64,000 nucleotides of DNA from Candidatus Saccharimonadota bacterium (lineage in GTDB: Bacteria; Patescibacteriota; Saccharimonadia; Saccharimonadales; Saccharimonadaceae): NCBI GenBank assembly GCA_017405265.1, contig JAFRAS010000008.1, positions 140,544 to 204,543 on the forward strand, given 5' to 3'. The translations under genes and the position numbers were made by a program. Under the pieces are notes generated by a model. It saw only the letters and a list, made by a program, of their open reading frames with translations. It was not told where the DNA came from and made no database searches. This document shows, piece by piece, positions 50,379-60,120 of this stretch (within the stretch, counting starts at the first letter, position 1; the number at the start of each line of letters is the position of its first letter).

Positions 50379-50454
50379 GGGGTATTAGCTCATTTGGTAG
50401 AGCGCTTCTATGGCATAGAAGAGGTGAGGAGTTCGAATCTCCTATACTCCACCA
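50379..50454 (+). tRNA. tRNA-Ala(GGC)
   Basis: 76 nt with encoded CCA. Acceptor GGGGTAT with ATACTCC (one G-U), D-stem GCTC/GAGC, anticodon loop ATGGCAT giving GGC, T-loop TTCGAAT. TATAAT at 50365-50370 is 8 nt upstream. Confidence 0.96.
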
Positions 50455-50488
50455 TTTTTGTATTATTATATTTTGGAAACATGACATT

Positions 50489-53400
50489 ATGAAAATAAAA
50501 CATGAGATTTTTGAAGAAAGCAGAAAACAGATATATATTTCGCGATTTGACGCGGAAAAATATTTTAATGAGGAATTTTCGAAACTTAAGGACAACTTTT
50601 CGAATGATGAGGAAGTCCGAGTGTTGAATTATAACGGGCTCGGGGGAATTGGAAAAACATGTTTGATTGAGCATCTGGCGCAAAAGTTACTCGCAGAGAA
50701 AAGTGCGATGGTGGTGCGGCACGATTTTTCGCAGATTATTGATATGCAGAATACACTGCTTTCGATCAAGCGGCAGCTCGAGACGAAATATGGGTTCTCG
50801 TTCCCTCTGTTTGACGCGGCGCGTTTCGCATTTTGCCAGAAAATCGGGCAGGAGGCGAAGCGCAAAGAGGCGCAGGCGATTCTCGAAAAATCGCCGGCGT
50901 TGAAATTGGCGTGGGATAATATTGATAAGGTAATTGATCTCGAACAAATCAAGGTTCTGAAACTTGGAATGTGGCTGTTTGAGACAGGCGACAGGGTGGC
51001 GACGATTTTTAAAAATCGCAAAGATGAGTATCGGAAGCGTTTCTTAGAAGTTGATATGATGAGCGACGACGAAATTATGAAGCTTCTGCCGGAATATTTT
51101 TCGTTTGACCTCAAAAACAATCTCGAGAAAGCGAAGAAGCCGCTTGTGGTTTTTCTCGACACTTATGAAAACCTGCTCGACGTGGACCGGGCGATGACGA
51201 CCAAGGGACAACCGGCGGATAGCGACGAGTGGCTCAGAGACGGGCCGGTGCGGTCGGTGCCGGGGATACTCTGGGTGATTGCGGGGCGAGAGGAAATTCA
51301 TTGGGAAAAAGAGGACCCGGAATGGGCGGAGTCGATTCGAAAGCTCAAACTTTCGGCGTTTTCGAAAGAAATGACGAAAGAGTATCTCGAGAAAAACGGG
51401 GTGGGGACGGCGGAAATTTATGATGATATTTTTGAGGAAACGGGCGGAGTGCCGGGGCAACTCGAATACTGCGCGGAAATCGCGAGACAGAAGGCCGGAG
51501 AAAAACTCACGATGAAGGACTTCGGGAAGAGCACGGAACTGTTTTCGCGGAGGTACATCAAAAACCGAACGCCAGTCGAACTCGAGGTGATGTATATTAT
51601 GGCGATGGCGGGGATTTTTACCGAGGAAATGATTTTGGAGTTCGGGCAGAAGATTTCGAGTGCGTTCTCTTTGGTGCAGTTCAAGATGCTTGAGGATTCG
51701 TCGTTCGTCGCGAAAGTGGAAGAAAATTATATCATTAATCGGACGGTTAGGGGGACGCTACTTTCGCAGTGCCCGGAAAGCATCCGGAAAAAATCGGCCA
51801 AGGTGCTATTGTCGAGCTTTCAAAATAAACTTGATGAGATTAGGCCGGATGATATTTTTAAAAATACGTATGAGGCTGAATATATTTATTTCGCGTTTTT
51901 GTCTGGGGAGGAGAGAGCGATTTCGAATGCGCTCATTTGCCTTTTGAATATGTATTACGGGATGGCGTATACGGATTTCATGCAGGTTTGTAAGCGTATT
52001 TTCGACGAAAAAATTGAGGTGGATGAAAAAAATCGCACGAATTTTTCGCTCGTGAAGGGCATGTATCTGTCGCTCAAAGGCGAGATTTTGGAGGCGGAGA
52101 AGGCGCTCGAGGAGGCATTCAAGGCGGCCGGCAAAAATAAGGAACAAAAGGCGAGAATTGTTCGCCTGCTCACGGAATTATATGACATTGTGCCGAATTT
52201 TGACCCCACCCCGGAGATTGATGAGTTTATTGAGGAGCAGTTGGAGCTCGGGCCGGAGCAGAGCGGACTCGAGGAATACCAAGGGGTGGCGATGTTTGCG
52301 AAGTTTCGGAAAACGGTGGATATTCAGCCCAGTCAATATATTATTAATATTGCGCTGAAATTGGCGCCGAAAATGACGGGCGAGAATGAGATTGCGGCGT
52401 CGGCGGCGATGGTGGAATATGCGGCGGAGGCGAAGTATTTCCCGACGCGACTCGTCGCAGTGCCGATTTCTAAGGCGCTTGATGAGGCCAAAAATAAGGG
52501 GACGAGGGGATACGTCGAGGCGAGGTTTGCGATTGGGAACGCGTTTTTGAAATCTGGGAATTATGAGCTTGCGATGCATAATTTTTTGGAGGTGTTTGGG
52601 TGTGCAGCTGGGGTGAGGGCGGGGAGGTTCGGGTTGATGAAAGTGCGAGCAATATTGAATTATTTTGAGGCGATGAAAAAGCTCGTGGGGCCGTTTCGGG
52701 AGCCAGAAAAGAAACTGGCGGAACAGAGGGCGAAATTATACGAACAATTCGGGAGTGGACTTGACCGTGATAATCTTTATGATATTGCGACGTTATATGC
52801 CTTGATGCCGGAAGACGAGCTTAAGGAATTTGTCAAGGATACCGAGAAAAAGTTCGTGTATCGCAAGATGTGCGTGCAGGAACTTAATATTGTGAGTCAG
52901 ATTTTGCGACTTCGGGGCGAAAAATATAATGAATATATATTAAAACATATTTGCCGTGAGCTCGAAACGCCGACGAAATATAATGCGACGTTTGCAATTG
53001 AGTTTTTCTCGAGTAATATTGGGGCGGATTTCAACGAGGACCCGCAATATGCAATAAAACAAGTTTTTTCGTATATTGATTTTGCGACGAAAGAGCTCGG
53101 TTCGGCAGCGTATTGTAAGTTTTTGTATCAGGCGGCGGACGCGATTGAGCTATCGAAGGGAGATTGGAGCGAGGTTTACGCCAAAATGGCAACGACGGCG
53201 ACGCTGGCGTTTTCGAACGCGGAAACGCGGATTGCGGTGGCGCTGGCGTTTCTTCGACGTTGTTCGAAGAAAGCGATTTTGGAAAATAAGGACGCGAAGG
53301 AACTTCTGGTCGGTGTGGCGCGAGGACGGAAATATTTTGAGAGCGAAAGAGACGGCAAAAAGTATTATGGCGTGAATTTTTATGCGCTCGAGGCGATTTC

Positions 53401-53878
53401 GATCGTGGATAAATTAAACCGCGAATCGGAGCGACCGAAAAAAATGGGGTATGAGGCGATCGAAAAGTGGCAAGAAACGAAAAATGGCGTGTTTCTAAGG
53501 GCGGCGTTTATGCTATTTTCGAATTGTATTACGATTAGTAATGACACGAATAATATTGCGGCGAGCGTGATTGAGCTAATGCCGACGTTGGTCGAGATGG
53601 AAGAGAAATATATTGGGAAATATTCGAGGGAGAGGCTGGAGCTTTCGACACTCCAGGCGGTGCTGGCGCGGAAACTGAAGCGCGAAAACGCGGCGGAGAT
53701 GTTTAGTGAGATGGGAATACTCGCGATGCATACAAAAATGAGCGAGGAGGTCGTGACGACGTTTTATCTCCAGCTCATCGACGCGAAAGACGAAAAGAGC
53801 AAGAAGGTTGTGAAATATAATTATTTCAAAAACTTCGAGGACGACGTTCGGGCGATTCAGTTTTTGCTCGCGAAATAG
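50489..53878 (+). CDS. Large STAND-type NTPase with helical-repeat C-terminus
   Basis: 1129 residues from ATG 50489; the longer frame is rejected since it runs through tRNA-Ala. Walker A is GLGGIGKT (50-57), Walker B LVVFLDTYE (219-226), a sensor-like IAGREEIHW (265-272), and the STAND GxP motif is GGVPGQL (319-325). From about 430 to the end the chain is alpha-helical, TPR-like, e.g. TKSGNYELAMHNFLEVFG-like units. No N-terminal effector domain is seen. STAND proteins act as sensors in signalling or antiphage defence. The gene lies next to tRNA-Ala and abuts prfB with no spacer. Function not assigned. Confidence 0.8.
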   Translation: MKIKHEIFEESRKQIYISRFDAEKYFNEEFSKLKDNFSNDEEVRVLNYNGLGGIGKTCLIEHLAQKLLAEKSAMVVRHDFSQIIDMQNTLLSIKRQLETKYGFSFPLFDAARFAFCQKIGQEAKRKEAQAILEKSPALKLAWDNIDKVIDLEQIKVLKLGMWLFETGDRVATIFKNRKDEYRKRFLEVDMMSDDEIMKLLPEYFSFDLKNNLEKAKKPLVVFLDTYENLLDVDRAMTTKGQPADSDEWLRDGPVRSVPGILWVIAGREEIHWEKEDPEWAESIRKLKLSAFSKEMTKEYLEKNGVGTAEIYDDIFEETGGVPGQLEYCAEIARQKAGEKLTMKDFGKSTELFSRRYIKNRTPVELEVMYIMAMAGIFTEEMILEFGQKISSAFSLVQFKMLEDSSFVAKVEENYIINRTVRGTLLSQCPESIRKKSAKVLLSSFQNKLDEIRPDDIFKNTYEAEYIYFAFLSGEERAISNALICLLNMYYGMAYTDFMQVCKRIFDEKIEVDEKNRTNFSLVKGMYLSLKGEILEAEKALEEAFKAAGKNKEQKARIVRLLTELYDIVPNFDPTPEIDEFIEEQLELGPEQSGLEEYQGVAMFAKFRKTVDIQPSQYIINIALKLAPKMTGENEIAASAAMVEYAAEAKYFPTRLVAVPISKALDEAKNKGTRGYVEARFAIGNAFLKSGNYELAMHNFLEVFGCAAGVRAGRFGLMKVRAILNYFEAMKKLVGPFREPEKKLAEQRAKLYEQFGSGLDRDNLYDIATLYALMPEDELKEFVKDTEKKFVYRKMCVQELNIVSQILRLRGEKYNEYILKHICRELETPTKYNATFAIEFFSSNIGADFNEDPQYAIKQVFSYIDFATKELGSAAYCKFLYQAADAIELSKGDWSEVYAKMATTATLAFSNAETRIAVALAFLRRCSKKAILENKDAKELLVGVARGRKYFESERDGKKYYGVNFYALEAISIVDKLNRESERPKKMGYEAIEKWQETKNGVFLRAAFMLFSNCITISNDTNNIAASVIELMPTLVEMEEKYIGKYSRERLELSTLQAVLARKLKRENAAEMFSEMGILAMHTKMSEEVVTTFYLQLIDAKDEKSKKVVKYNYFKNFEDDVRAIQFLLAK

Positions 53879-54943
53879 CTAATTTTGGTCGAGGTAGGCC
53901 TCGATGAAGGGGGTGAGGTCGCCGTCCAAGACGGCGTTAATGTCGGTTTCTTCGTGTTTCGTTCTGGTGTCTTTTACGAGCTGGTAGGGTTGCATGACGT
54001 AATTTCGGATTTGTTGGCCCCATTTCGCGGATTCGCCGGCGCGGAGAGTGTCGAGGCTTTCGGCGGCTTGTTCTTGTTGGAGCTGGACGAGTTTGCCGAG
54101 GAGAATTTCCATGGCTTTCTCCTTATTCTGGAGTTGGCTACGCTCGTTTTGGATGGCAACGACGAGGCCGGTCGGGAGGTGAGTGATGCGGACGGCGGAG
54201 TTCGTGGTGTTCACGGATTGGCCACCGTGACCGCCGGAGTGATAGACGTCGATTCGGAGGTCTTTTTCGTCGATTTTCGGGGCGGCGGCGGGCGGAATGA
54301 CGGGGAGGACCTCGACGAGAGAGAAGGAAGTCTGACGGAGGTGGTCGGCGTTGAAGGGGGAGAGGCGGACGAGGCGGTGGACGCCGTGTTCGGACTTCAG
54401 AGTGCCGTAGGCATTCAGACCGTTCACCTCATAAACTGCGGTTTTTATCCCGGCCTCTTCGCCAGCGATGCGCTCGAGGTTTGTTACCTTAAAACCGTTT
54501 TTCTCGAAAAAGCGAAGATACATGCGCTCCAAAATCCCGGCCCAGTCCATGGCTTCGGTGCCGCCGACGCCGGCGGTGATGCGGAGGATGGCGTTTTCGT
54601 GGTCGTATTTTCCAGTGAAGCGGAGGGATTTTTTCTGTTTTTCGAGCTCGTTCTCAATCGCGGTGATTTGGGCTTCGATTTCGGACTTCAAATCGTCGTC
54701 GGCGAGGGCGAGGAGTTCACCGAGGTCGTCAATTTGGGTTTTTAAGAGGCGCCAAGGGTCGATTTCTTCGGAAAGGCGAGCGAAGGCGGTATTTTTCTCG
54801 GCGGCGAGGTCGGGATTTTGCCAGAGGCCGGGCTCGGCGATTTCGGCGGCGAGTTTTTCAGCACGCGAAATTTTCTCGTCGAGGTTCAACTTTTCCCAGG
54901 ACGAGTTGAGTTCGGATTTTAGAGCTTCGAGGCGTTTTTCCAT
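53879..54943 (-). CDS. prfB: Peptide chain release factor 2
   Basis: 354 residues. The catalytic GGQ is in YHSGGHGGQSVNTTNSAVRITHLPTG. It reads UGA and UAA, so UGA is a stop in this genome. There is no programmed +1 frameshift: the frame is continuous from MEKRLEALKSELNSSW. TATAAT (complement of 54950-54955) is 6 nt from the ATG, so the message is predicted leaderless. The stop codon abuts the STAND gene stop. Confidence 0.96.
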   Translation of the reverse strand: MEKRLEALKSELNSSWEKLNLDEKISRAEKLAAEIAEPGLWQNPDLAAEKNTAFARLSEEIDPWRLLKTQIDDLGELLALADDDLKSEIEAQITAIENELEKQKKSLRFTGKYDHENAILRITAGVGGTEAMDWAGILERMYLRFFEKNGFKVTNLERIAGEEAGIKTAVYEVNGLNAYGTLKSEHGVHRLVRLSPFNADHLRQTSFSLVEVLPVIPPAAAPKIDEKDLRIDVYHSGGHGGQSVNTTNSAVRITHLPTGLVVAIQNERSQLQNKEKAMEILLGKLVQLQQEQAAESLDTLRAGESAKWGQQIRNYVMQPYQLVKDTRTKHEETDINAVLDGDLTPFIEAYLDQN

Positions 54944-55005
54944 AAGATTATTATAGCATATTTTATCTTTACTTTTTTTAAGAGATGTGGTAAAATTGGC
55001 ACATT

Positions 55006-55215
55006 ATGGCAAAGAAATCTAATACCAAGCGCAAATTGGTCGGGCTCGTGTCTGAGGAGTCGGGCATTCGGTTGTATTACACGAAGAAGAACACGATGCA
55101 CAACCCCGAGAAACTCTCGCTTCGGAAATATGACCCGGTGCTTCGGAAACACGTCAAGTTCACGGAAACGAAGAAAAATCTCGGCCGCAACGAAGTGAAA
55201 GAAAAGAAGCGCTAA
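55006..55215 (+). CDS. rpmG: Ribosomal protein bL33, cysteine-free form
   Basis: 69 residues. The sequence SGIRLYYTKKNTMHNPEKLSLRKYDPVLRKHVKFTETKK aligns with bL33. The four zinc cysteines of the C+ form are absent, so it does not need zinc. It has a longer basic C-terminus. TAAAAT (54991-54996) lies 9 nt before the ATG, giving at most a 3-nt leader. Not in its common place next to secE. Confidence 0.9.
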   Translation: MAKKSNTKRKLVGLVSEESGIRLYYTKKNTMHNPEKLSLRKYDPVLRKHVKFTETKKNLGRNEVKEKKR

Positions 55216-55232
55216 TATAATATTACGATTCG

Positions 55233-55273
55233 AAAACATAATGTTATGATTTTGAAACATAACATTATGTTTT
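55233..55273. terminator. Bidirectional terminator between rpmG and dnaE
   Basis: A 16-bp perfect stem, AAAACATAATGTTATG (55233-55248) and CATAACATTATGTTTT (55258-55273), with a 9-nt loop and a T run. AT-rich, unlike the other terminators. Confidence 0.8.
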
Positions 55274-55282
55274 TTTATTAGG

Positions 55283-58200
55283 TTATTGTATTTTTACGTT
55301 GTCTTCGCCGAGGAGGTCTTTTAAAGATTTCAAAAAGTCGGGGTCGAAATCGATACGGAAGGGCATTTTCAGGGCGCGCTTGCCGCTTTCGTCTTTTATC
55401 ACGAGGACCATTTCTTGGAGACCGGGGTAGCGCTCGGAGGCGGACTTCATTTTTTTCAGAGTTTCGGCGTCGTTCGGGTCTTTCAAGAGGACGTAGAGGC
55501 GCTCGTGGCGGTGATCGACGGGAGGAGTGATGGGGGCAGAGGGAGACTCGGTGGCGGCGTAGCTCACTGGCTCGGCGCTGTAGCGCGAGCGGGCGCGAGA
55601 CTTCGGGGCGGCCTTCGGTTTCGGGAGAGTGGCGCCGGTTGGTTGGTAGTTTTTTAGCATGTCGTCGGAGATGAGTTCGATGCTTTCGGCTATCACTTTC
55701 GCTTCGGGGAGGAGGTTGCCGGATTTGTCGGTGGCGTTCACGCGACCGGTAACGCGGATGACGTTGTCTTGGACCAAAATATTTTGGAACTGCTCGAAGG
55801 TTTTCGGGAAGACGACGATTTCTTGTTCCCCGCTCTTACTCTCGACTTTGACGAAGGCCATTTTGGTATTGCTTTTTGTTAAAATACTGCGAATGTTGGT
55901 AATAATGCCGCCGATGATGACGGATTTGTTGTTATTTTCGGGGGTGACGAGGGAGAAGGGGTGGGTTTGTTCGGCGAAGTAGGTGTCGTATTTGTCGAGG
56001 GGGTGGGCGGAGATGTAGAGGCCCATGAGGTCGCGCTCCCAGAGGAGTTGTTCCTTTTCGGAATATTCGCTCGGGGATTTTTTTAGTTCGACTTCGGGGA
56101 TGGCACCGGAGGAGCCCATCATGGCGAAGAGGTCGGTCTGGCCGGCGGCTTGGTCTTTTTGGACTTTGGCGCCGTAGGCTTGGACTTGTTCGAGGTTGAA
56201 GAGGAGGTCGGAGCGGGTACCAAAGCGATCAAAGGCGCCGGTTTTAATCGCGGATTCCCAGGATTTTTTGTTGAATTTTGTGGAGTTGACGCGCTTCGCG
56301 AAGTCGCAGACGGATTTAAAGGGGCCGTTTTTGTCGCGCTCGGGAATGACGACTTCTTCGACGAGAGATTTTCCCATGTTTTTAATGCCGGAGAGGCCAA
56401 AGCGGATGGTTTTTTCGCCGCCGACGATGGCGAAGTCGCCGTAGGACTCGTTGATGTCGGGGCCTAAGACCTTCAGGCCCATGTGTTTGCACTCGGAGAT
56501 TTCGATCGCGAGGCGGTCGGTCCAGCGCATGTCGGCGGTCATCAGGGCGGCCATGAAGGCGTCGGGGTAGTGGGCTTTCAGGTAGGCAGTCCAGTAGGCG
56601 ATGAGAGCGTAGCAGGCGGCGTGGGACTTATTGAAACAGTAGTTTGCGAAGTCAAGGAGTTGGTTCCAGAAGGTTTCGGCTTGTTCTTTCGTGGCGCCAC
56701 CGACCTTTTGGGCGCCTTCGATGAATTCGGGCTTTACTTTGTTCATTAAATCGATTTTCTTTTTGCCGACGGCTTTGCGCAAAGTGTCGGCCTGGCCACC
56801 GGTGAAGCCGCACCATTCCTTACTGATCTGCATGAATTGCTCTTGGTAAATCAAAATGCCGTAGGTGTTTTTCAGGGAGTTTTCGAGGCCGGGGTGGAGG
56901 TAGGTGATTTTTTCTTCGCCGTGCTTTCGGCGAATGAAGGAATCGATGAATTGCATCGGGCCGGGGCGGTAGAGGGCTACCATAGCGATGATGTCTTCGA
57001 AAGAGCTGGCTTTCAAGTCCTTCAAATAGCGCTTCATGCCAGCGGACTCGAGCTGGAAAACGCCGGTAGTGTCAGCGCGTTGGAGGAGGGCGTAGGTCTC
57101 GGGGTCGTCGAGGGGGAGAGCGTACATGTCGATGTCTTCTTTATAAACTTTTCGAATCATGCGGAGGGCGTTGTTGATGACGGAGAGGTTCGAAAGACCC
57201 AAAAAGTCCATCTTGAGGAGGCCGAGCTCCTCGACAGTCGGGCCGGGGTATTGAGTCGCGAGGGGGCCCTTCGCGGAGACTTCGAGGGGGAGAAACTTCA
57301 CGAGGTCGTCGGGCGCAATCACGACGCCGCAAGCGTGGACACCGTGGGAGCGGATGGTGCCCTCGAGACGGGAGGCGAAATCGAGGACCTCTTTCGAGAC
57401 AGGGTTGGTTTCGTATTCGTTTTTTAGGTCAGGGACGTTTTTTATCGCGTCGCTCAATTTCACGTGGTGGCCCATCACGGGGTCGGGGACCATTTTTGCG
57501 AGGCGGTCGGCTTCGCCGTAGGGGACTTCGAGAACGCGGGCGACGTCGCGCACGGCGTTTTTCGCCATCATTTTACCGAAGGTGACGATGGAGGCGACGC
57601 GAGCTTCGCCGTATTTCTCGGTGCAATATTCGATCACTTCGTCGCGGCGAGTGTCCTGGATGTCGGTGTCGATATCTGGCATAGAGATGCGGTCGGGATT
57701 CAAGAAACGCTCGAAGAGGAGGTCATATTTCAGCGGGTCGAGCTCGGTGATGCGGAGGGCGTAGGCCAAAATGGAGCCGGCGGCGGAGCCACGACCCGGG
57801 CCGAAGACGATGCGCTGGGACTTGCCCCAGTTGATGAAATCTTGGACAATCAGAAAGTAGCCGTTGTAGCCCATTTTGTCGACGACGGAAAGTTCGTAAT
57901 CGATGCGGTCCAGGACTTTTTGGTCCAGGACGGCGCGGCATTGGTCCACGTTCCAATCTTTTACTTCTTCTTCGGTTTTTCCGCCGTAGCGGAAAGCGAG
58001 GCCGCGGAAGACGAGTTTGTCGAGGTATTCTTTTTCGGTGTCTTTGGTCGGAATCGGGAATTTCGGAATTAAAATGCGGCCGAGTTCGAGCTTCGTCGTG
58101 CAACGGTCGGCGATGATTTTGGTGTTCGCGACGGCTTCGGGACAGGTTTTCCCCCAGCGGGAGATGATTTCTTTCGGGGGGATGACGTGGAGCTCAAGGT

Positions 58201-58978
58201 CTTTTAAGGTCATCCGGTTCGGGTCGGAGAGGTAGGACGCGGTACCGACGCAGAGGAGGACTTCGTGGGCGTCTTGGTCGTCGTGGCGGAGGTAGTGAGC
58301 ATCGCAAGTGACGACTAAGGGCAGGCCAGTTTCTTTCGAGAACTGCATTAAAGTTTCGTTGATGTGATTTTGGACGTCCCAGTGGCTCGGGGAGTCGGGG
58401 TGGCCGTGGTCTTGCATCTCGAGATAAAAGCGATCTTTGAAGATGCCGGCATACCAATCAATGAGTTTTTTGGCTTTCTCGAGGTCGTTCGCGCGGATGG
58501 CTTCGGAGATTTCGGAGCCGGCACAACCGGAAAGGCAAATAATTCCCTCGTTGTATTTTTCCATTAAATCGTGGTCGATGCGGGGTTTGTAGTATTTTCC
58601 GTGAACTTCGGCCTCAGTCATCAAGCGGCAGAGGTTTTCGAAACCTTTGTCGTTCATTGCGAGGAGGGTGATGTGGAAACGCTCCTTGTCTTTCGCGGGG
58701 TCGCGGTCGGTGTGTTTTCGCGCGGCGACGTAGGCTTCTAGCCCCAAAATCGGTTTAATACCGTTATCGGAGGCGGTTTTATATAGTTCGACAAGACCAG
58801 ACATGGTGCCGTGGTCGGTGACGGCGACGGCTTCCATGCCTTCGTTTTTAACGAAATCGACCAGTTCGGGGATTTTGGTCAGGCCGTCCAAAATGGAGTA
58901 GTGAGTGTGGTTATGAAGATGGACGTAATCTTTCGGGGACAATTCACCCTTAAACTCGCCAATTTTGTAGCCAATCAT
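55283..58978 (-). CDS. dnaE: DNA polymerase III alpha subunit
   Basis: 1231 residues. PHP domain at the N-terminus (LHNHTHYSILDGLTKIPELVDF, AVTDHGTMSG), palm with PDIDTDIQD, GPGRGSAAGS and fingers; a C-terminal OB domain (IIGGIITNIRSILTKSNTKMAFVKVE) follows. The main replicative polymerase. TATAAT (complement of 58986-58991) lies 7 nt before the ATG, so a leaderless mRNA is predicted even for this essential gene. Confidence 0.98.
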   Translation of the reverse strand: MIGYKIGEFKGELSPKDYVHLHNHTHYSILDGLTKIPELVDFVKNEGMEAVAVTDHGTMSGLVELYKTASDNGIKPILGLEAYVAARKHTDRDPAKDKERFHITLLAMNDKGFENLCRLMTEAEVHGKYYKPRIDHDLMEKYNEGIICLSGCAGSEISEAIRANDLEKAKKLIDWYAGIFKDRFYLEMQDHGHPDSPSHWDVQNHINETLMQFSKETGLPLVVTCDAHYLRHDDQDAHEVLLCVGTASYLSDPNRMTLKDLELHVIPPKEIISRWGKTCPEAVANTKIIADRCTTKLELGRILIPKFPIPTKDTEKEYLDKLVFRGLAFRYGGKTEEEVKDWNVDQCRAVLDQKVLDRIDYELSVVDKMGYNGYFLIVQDFINWGKSQRIVFGPGRGSAAGSILAYALRITELDPLKYDLLFERFLNPDRISMPDIDTDIQDTRRDEVIEYCTEKYGEARVASIVTFGKMMAKNAVRDVARVLEVPYGEADRLAKMVPDPVMGHHVKLSDAIKNVPDLKNEYETNPVSKEVLDFASRLEGTIRSHGVHACGVVIAPDDLVKFLPLEVSAKGPLATQYPGPTVEELGLLKMDFLGLSNLSVINNALRMIRKVYKEDIDMYALPLDDPETYALLQRADTTGVFQLESAGMKRYLKDLKASSFEDIIAMVALYRPGPMQFIDSFIRRKHGEEKITYLHPGLENSLKNTYGILIYQEQFMQISKEWCGFTGGQADTLRKAVGKKKIDLMNKVKPEFIEGAQKVGGATKEQAETFWNQLLDFANYCFNKSHAACYALIAYWTAYLKAHYPDAFMAALMTADMRWTDRLAIEISECKHMGLKVLGPDINESYGDFAIVGGEKTIRFGLSGIKNMGKSLVEEVVIPERDKNGPFKSVCDFAKRVNSTKFNKKSWESAIKTGAFDRFGTRSDLLFNLEQVQAYGAKVQKDQAAGQTDLFAMMGSSGAIPEVELKKSPSEYSEKEQLLWERDLMGLYISAHPLDKYDTYFAEQTHPFSLVTPENNNKSVIIGGIITNIRSILTKSNTKMAFVKVESKSGEQEIVVFPKTFEQFQNILVQDNVIRVTGRVNATDKSGNLLPEAKVIAESIELISDDMLKNYQPTGATLPKPKAAPKSRARSRYSAEPVSYAATESPSAPITPPVDHRHERLYVLLKDPNDAETLKKMKSASERYPGLQEMVLVIKDESGKRALKMPFRIDFDPDFLKSLKDLLGEDNVKIQ

Positions 58979-58999
58979 AGTATATATTATACTACGAAA

Positions 59000-59908
59000 C
59001 TAGTTCCAAAAGCCGCGTTTTTTGGCGCCGCGAAATTCCTCTAAAAGCTCCTTTTGTTTTCGGCTCAGGTTTTTCGGCGTTTCGACAATAATCGTCACGA
59101 TGTGGGGACCGCGGTCGCCGTCGGCACGCATGGGGACGCCGTGGCCGGAAAGCTTGAAGGGGGTGCCGGATTGGGTGCCGGCGGGAATTTTCATGCGGAC
59201 GACGCCATCGACAGTTTCGACGTCGATTTCGCAGCCCAGGGCCGCGTCAACCATATTGATTTTTTCTTCGGAAAGAATGATGCGGCCTTCGCGAGAGAGG
59301 TGTTTATGCGCGCGGACGTGAATTTCGACGTAAAGATCGCCCTTTTCGCCGCCTTTTTCGACGGGGTCACCACCGCGACCGGCGAGGCGAATGGCCATGC
59401 CGTTTTCGATGCCGGCGGGGATTTTTACTTTCAGCTCGCCACGTTCGGTCGCGACGGTTTTAGTGCAACCAAAAACCGCTTCTTCGAAGGAAATCAGAAC
59501 ACTCGTTTTTTGGTCGGCGCCACGGCGAGGACGACGAGGACCACCACCGAAGCCGAAGAGCGAAGAGAGAATGTCGTCGAAACCGCCGGCGCCGCCGCCG
59601 AAGTTGAATTCGAAAGATTGACCATTGCCCGTGCGGAAGTTGTTGAAACCGTTAAAGCCATTAAAGCCATTAGCGCTCGCGCCGTCCACGCCGGCGTGAC
59701 CGAATTGGTCGTAGCGGGCGCGTTTTTGCTTGTCGCTCAAAACGTCGTGCGCTTCGTTGATTTCTTTGAATTTTTCTTCGGCGGCCTTGTCGCCGGGATT
59801 TTTGTCGGGATGGTATTTCAAGGCCAGCTTGCGGTAGGCCTTTTTAATTTCGTCGTCGGAGGCATTTTTGCCGACACCTAAAACTTCATAATAATCGCGT
59901 TTTGCCAT
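59000..59908 (-). CDS. dnaJ: DnaJ-family co-chaperone without zinc finger (CbpA-like)
   Basis: 302 residues from ATG 59908 ([19 protein letters not shown]); an upstream extension is rejected because TATAAT (complement of 59915-59920) is 6 nt before this ATG. J domain with HPD, a Gly/Phe-rich stretch (about 75-115), then CTD I and II. The CxxCxGxG zinc repeats are missing, so it is a type II protein; one Cys (FGCTKTV) remains where the finger would start. Partner of DnaK in folding. Confidence 0.9.
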   Translation of the reverse strand: MAKRDYYEVLGVGKNASDDEIKKAYRKLALKYHPDKNPGDKAAEEKFKEINEAHDVLSDKQKRARYDQFGHAGVDGASANGFNGFNGFNNFRTGNGQSFEFNFGGGAGGFDDILSSLFGFGGGPRRPRRGADQKTSVLISFEEAVFGCTKTVATERGELKVKIPAGIENGMAIRLAGRGGDPVEKGGEKGDLYVEIHVRAHKHLSREGRIILSEEKINMVDAALGCEIDVETVDGVVRMKIPAGTQSGTPFKLSGHGVPMRADGDRGPHIVTIIVETPKNLSRKQKELLEEFRGAKKRGFWN

Positions 59909-60004
59909 AAAAGCATTATAGCACAGAAATTTGGCAGATTCAATAGGCGAGTGCCAAAATTTGGACTTTTCTTCGTATCCATTTTGTGATATAATTTTAG
60001 TATT

Positions 60005-60106
60005 ATGAAAAAGAAGAAAATTACGCCAGTGGCGAAACTTAACCGGAATAATAACCATAAACACAGCGTCAAACGCGAGCATCGTCGCCACAAAGACGGA
60101 TTGTAA
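60005..60106 (+). CDS. Small basic protein, 33 residues
   Basis: ATG to TAA, 33 codons: starts [23 protein letters not shown] and ends [20 protein letters not shown] (hexamer 59990-59995) is 9 nt upstream, and the PAP2 gene starts 14 nt after its stop with an AAAGGAG site formed at the stop. Its size and charge are those of tiny ribosomal or nucleic-acid-binding proteins, but no family is recognised. Confidence 0.5.
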   Translation: MKKKKITPVAKLNRNNNHKHSVKREHRRHKDGL

Positions 60107-60120
60107 AAAGGAGTGGTGGG

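Noticed and set aside
50357..50488. Start of the STAND gene upstream at 50357
   Set aside because: That frame reads through tRNA-Ala; the ATG at 50489 is the first plausible start after the tRNA.
59909..60091. N-terminal extension of dnaJ
   Set aside because: The extension precedes a normal J domain start and overlaps the promoter and the opposite-strand small ORF.
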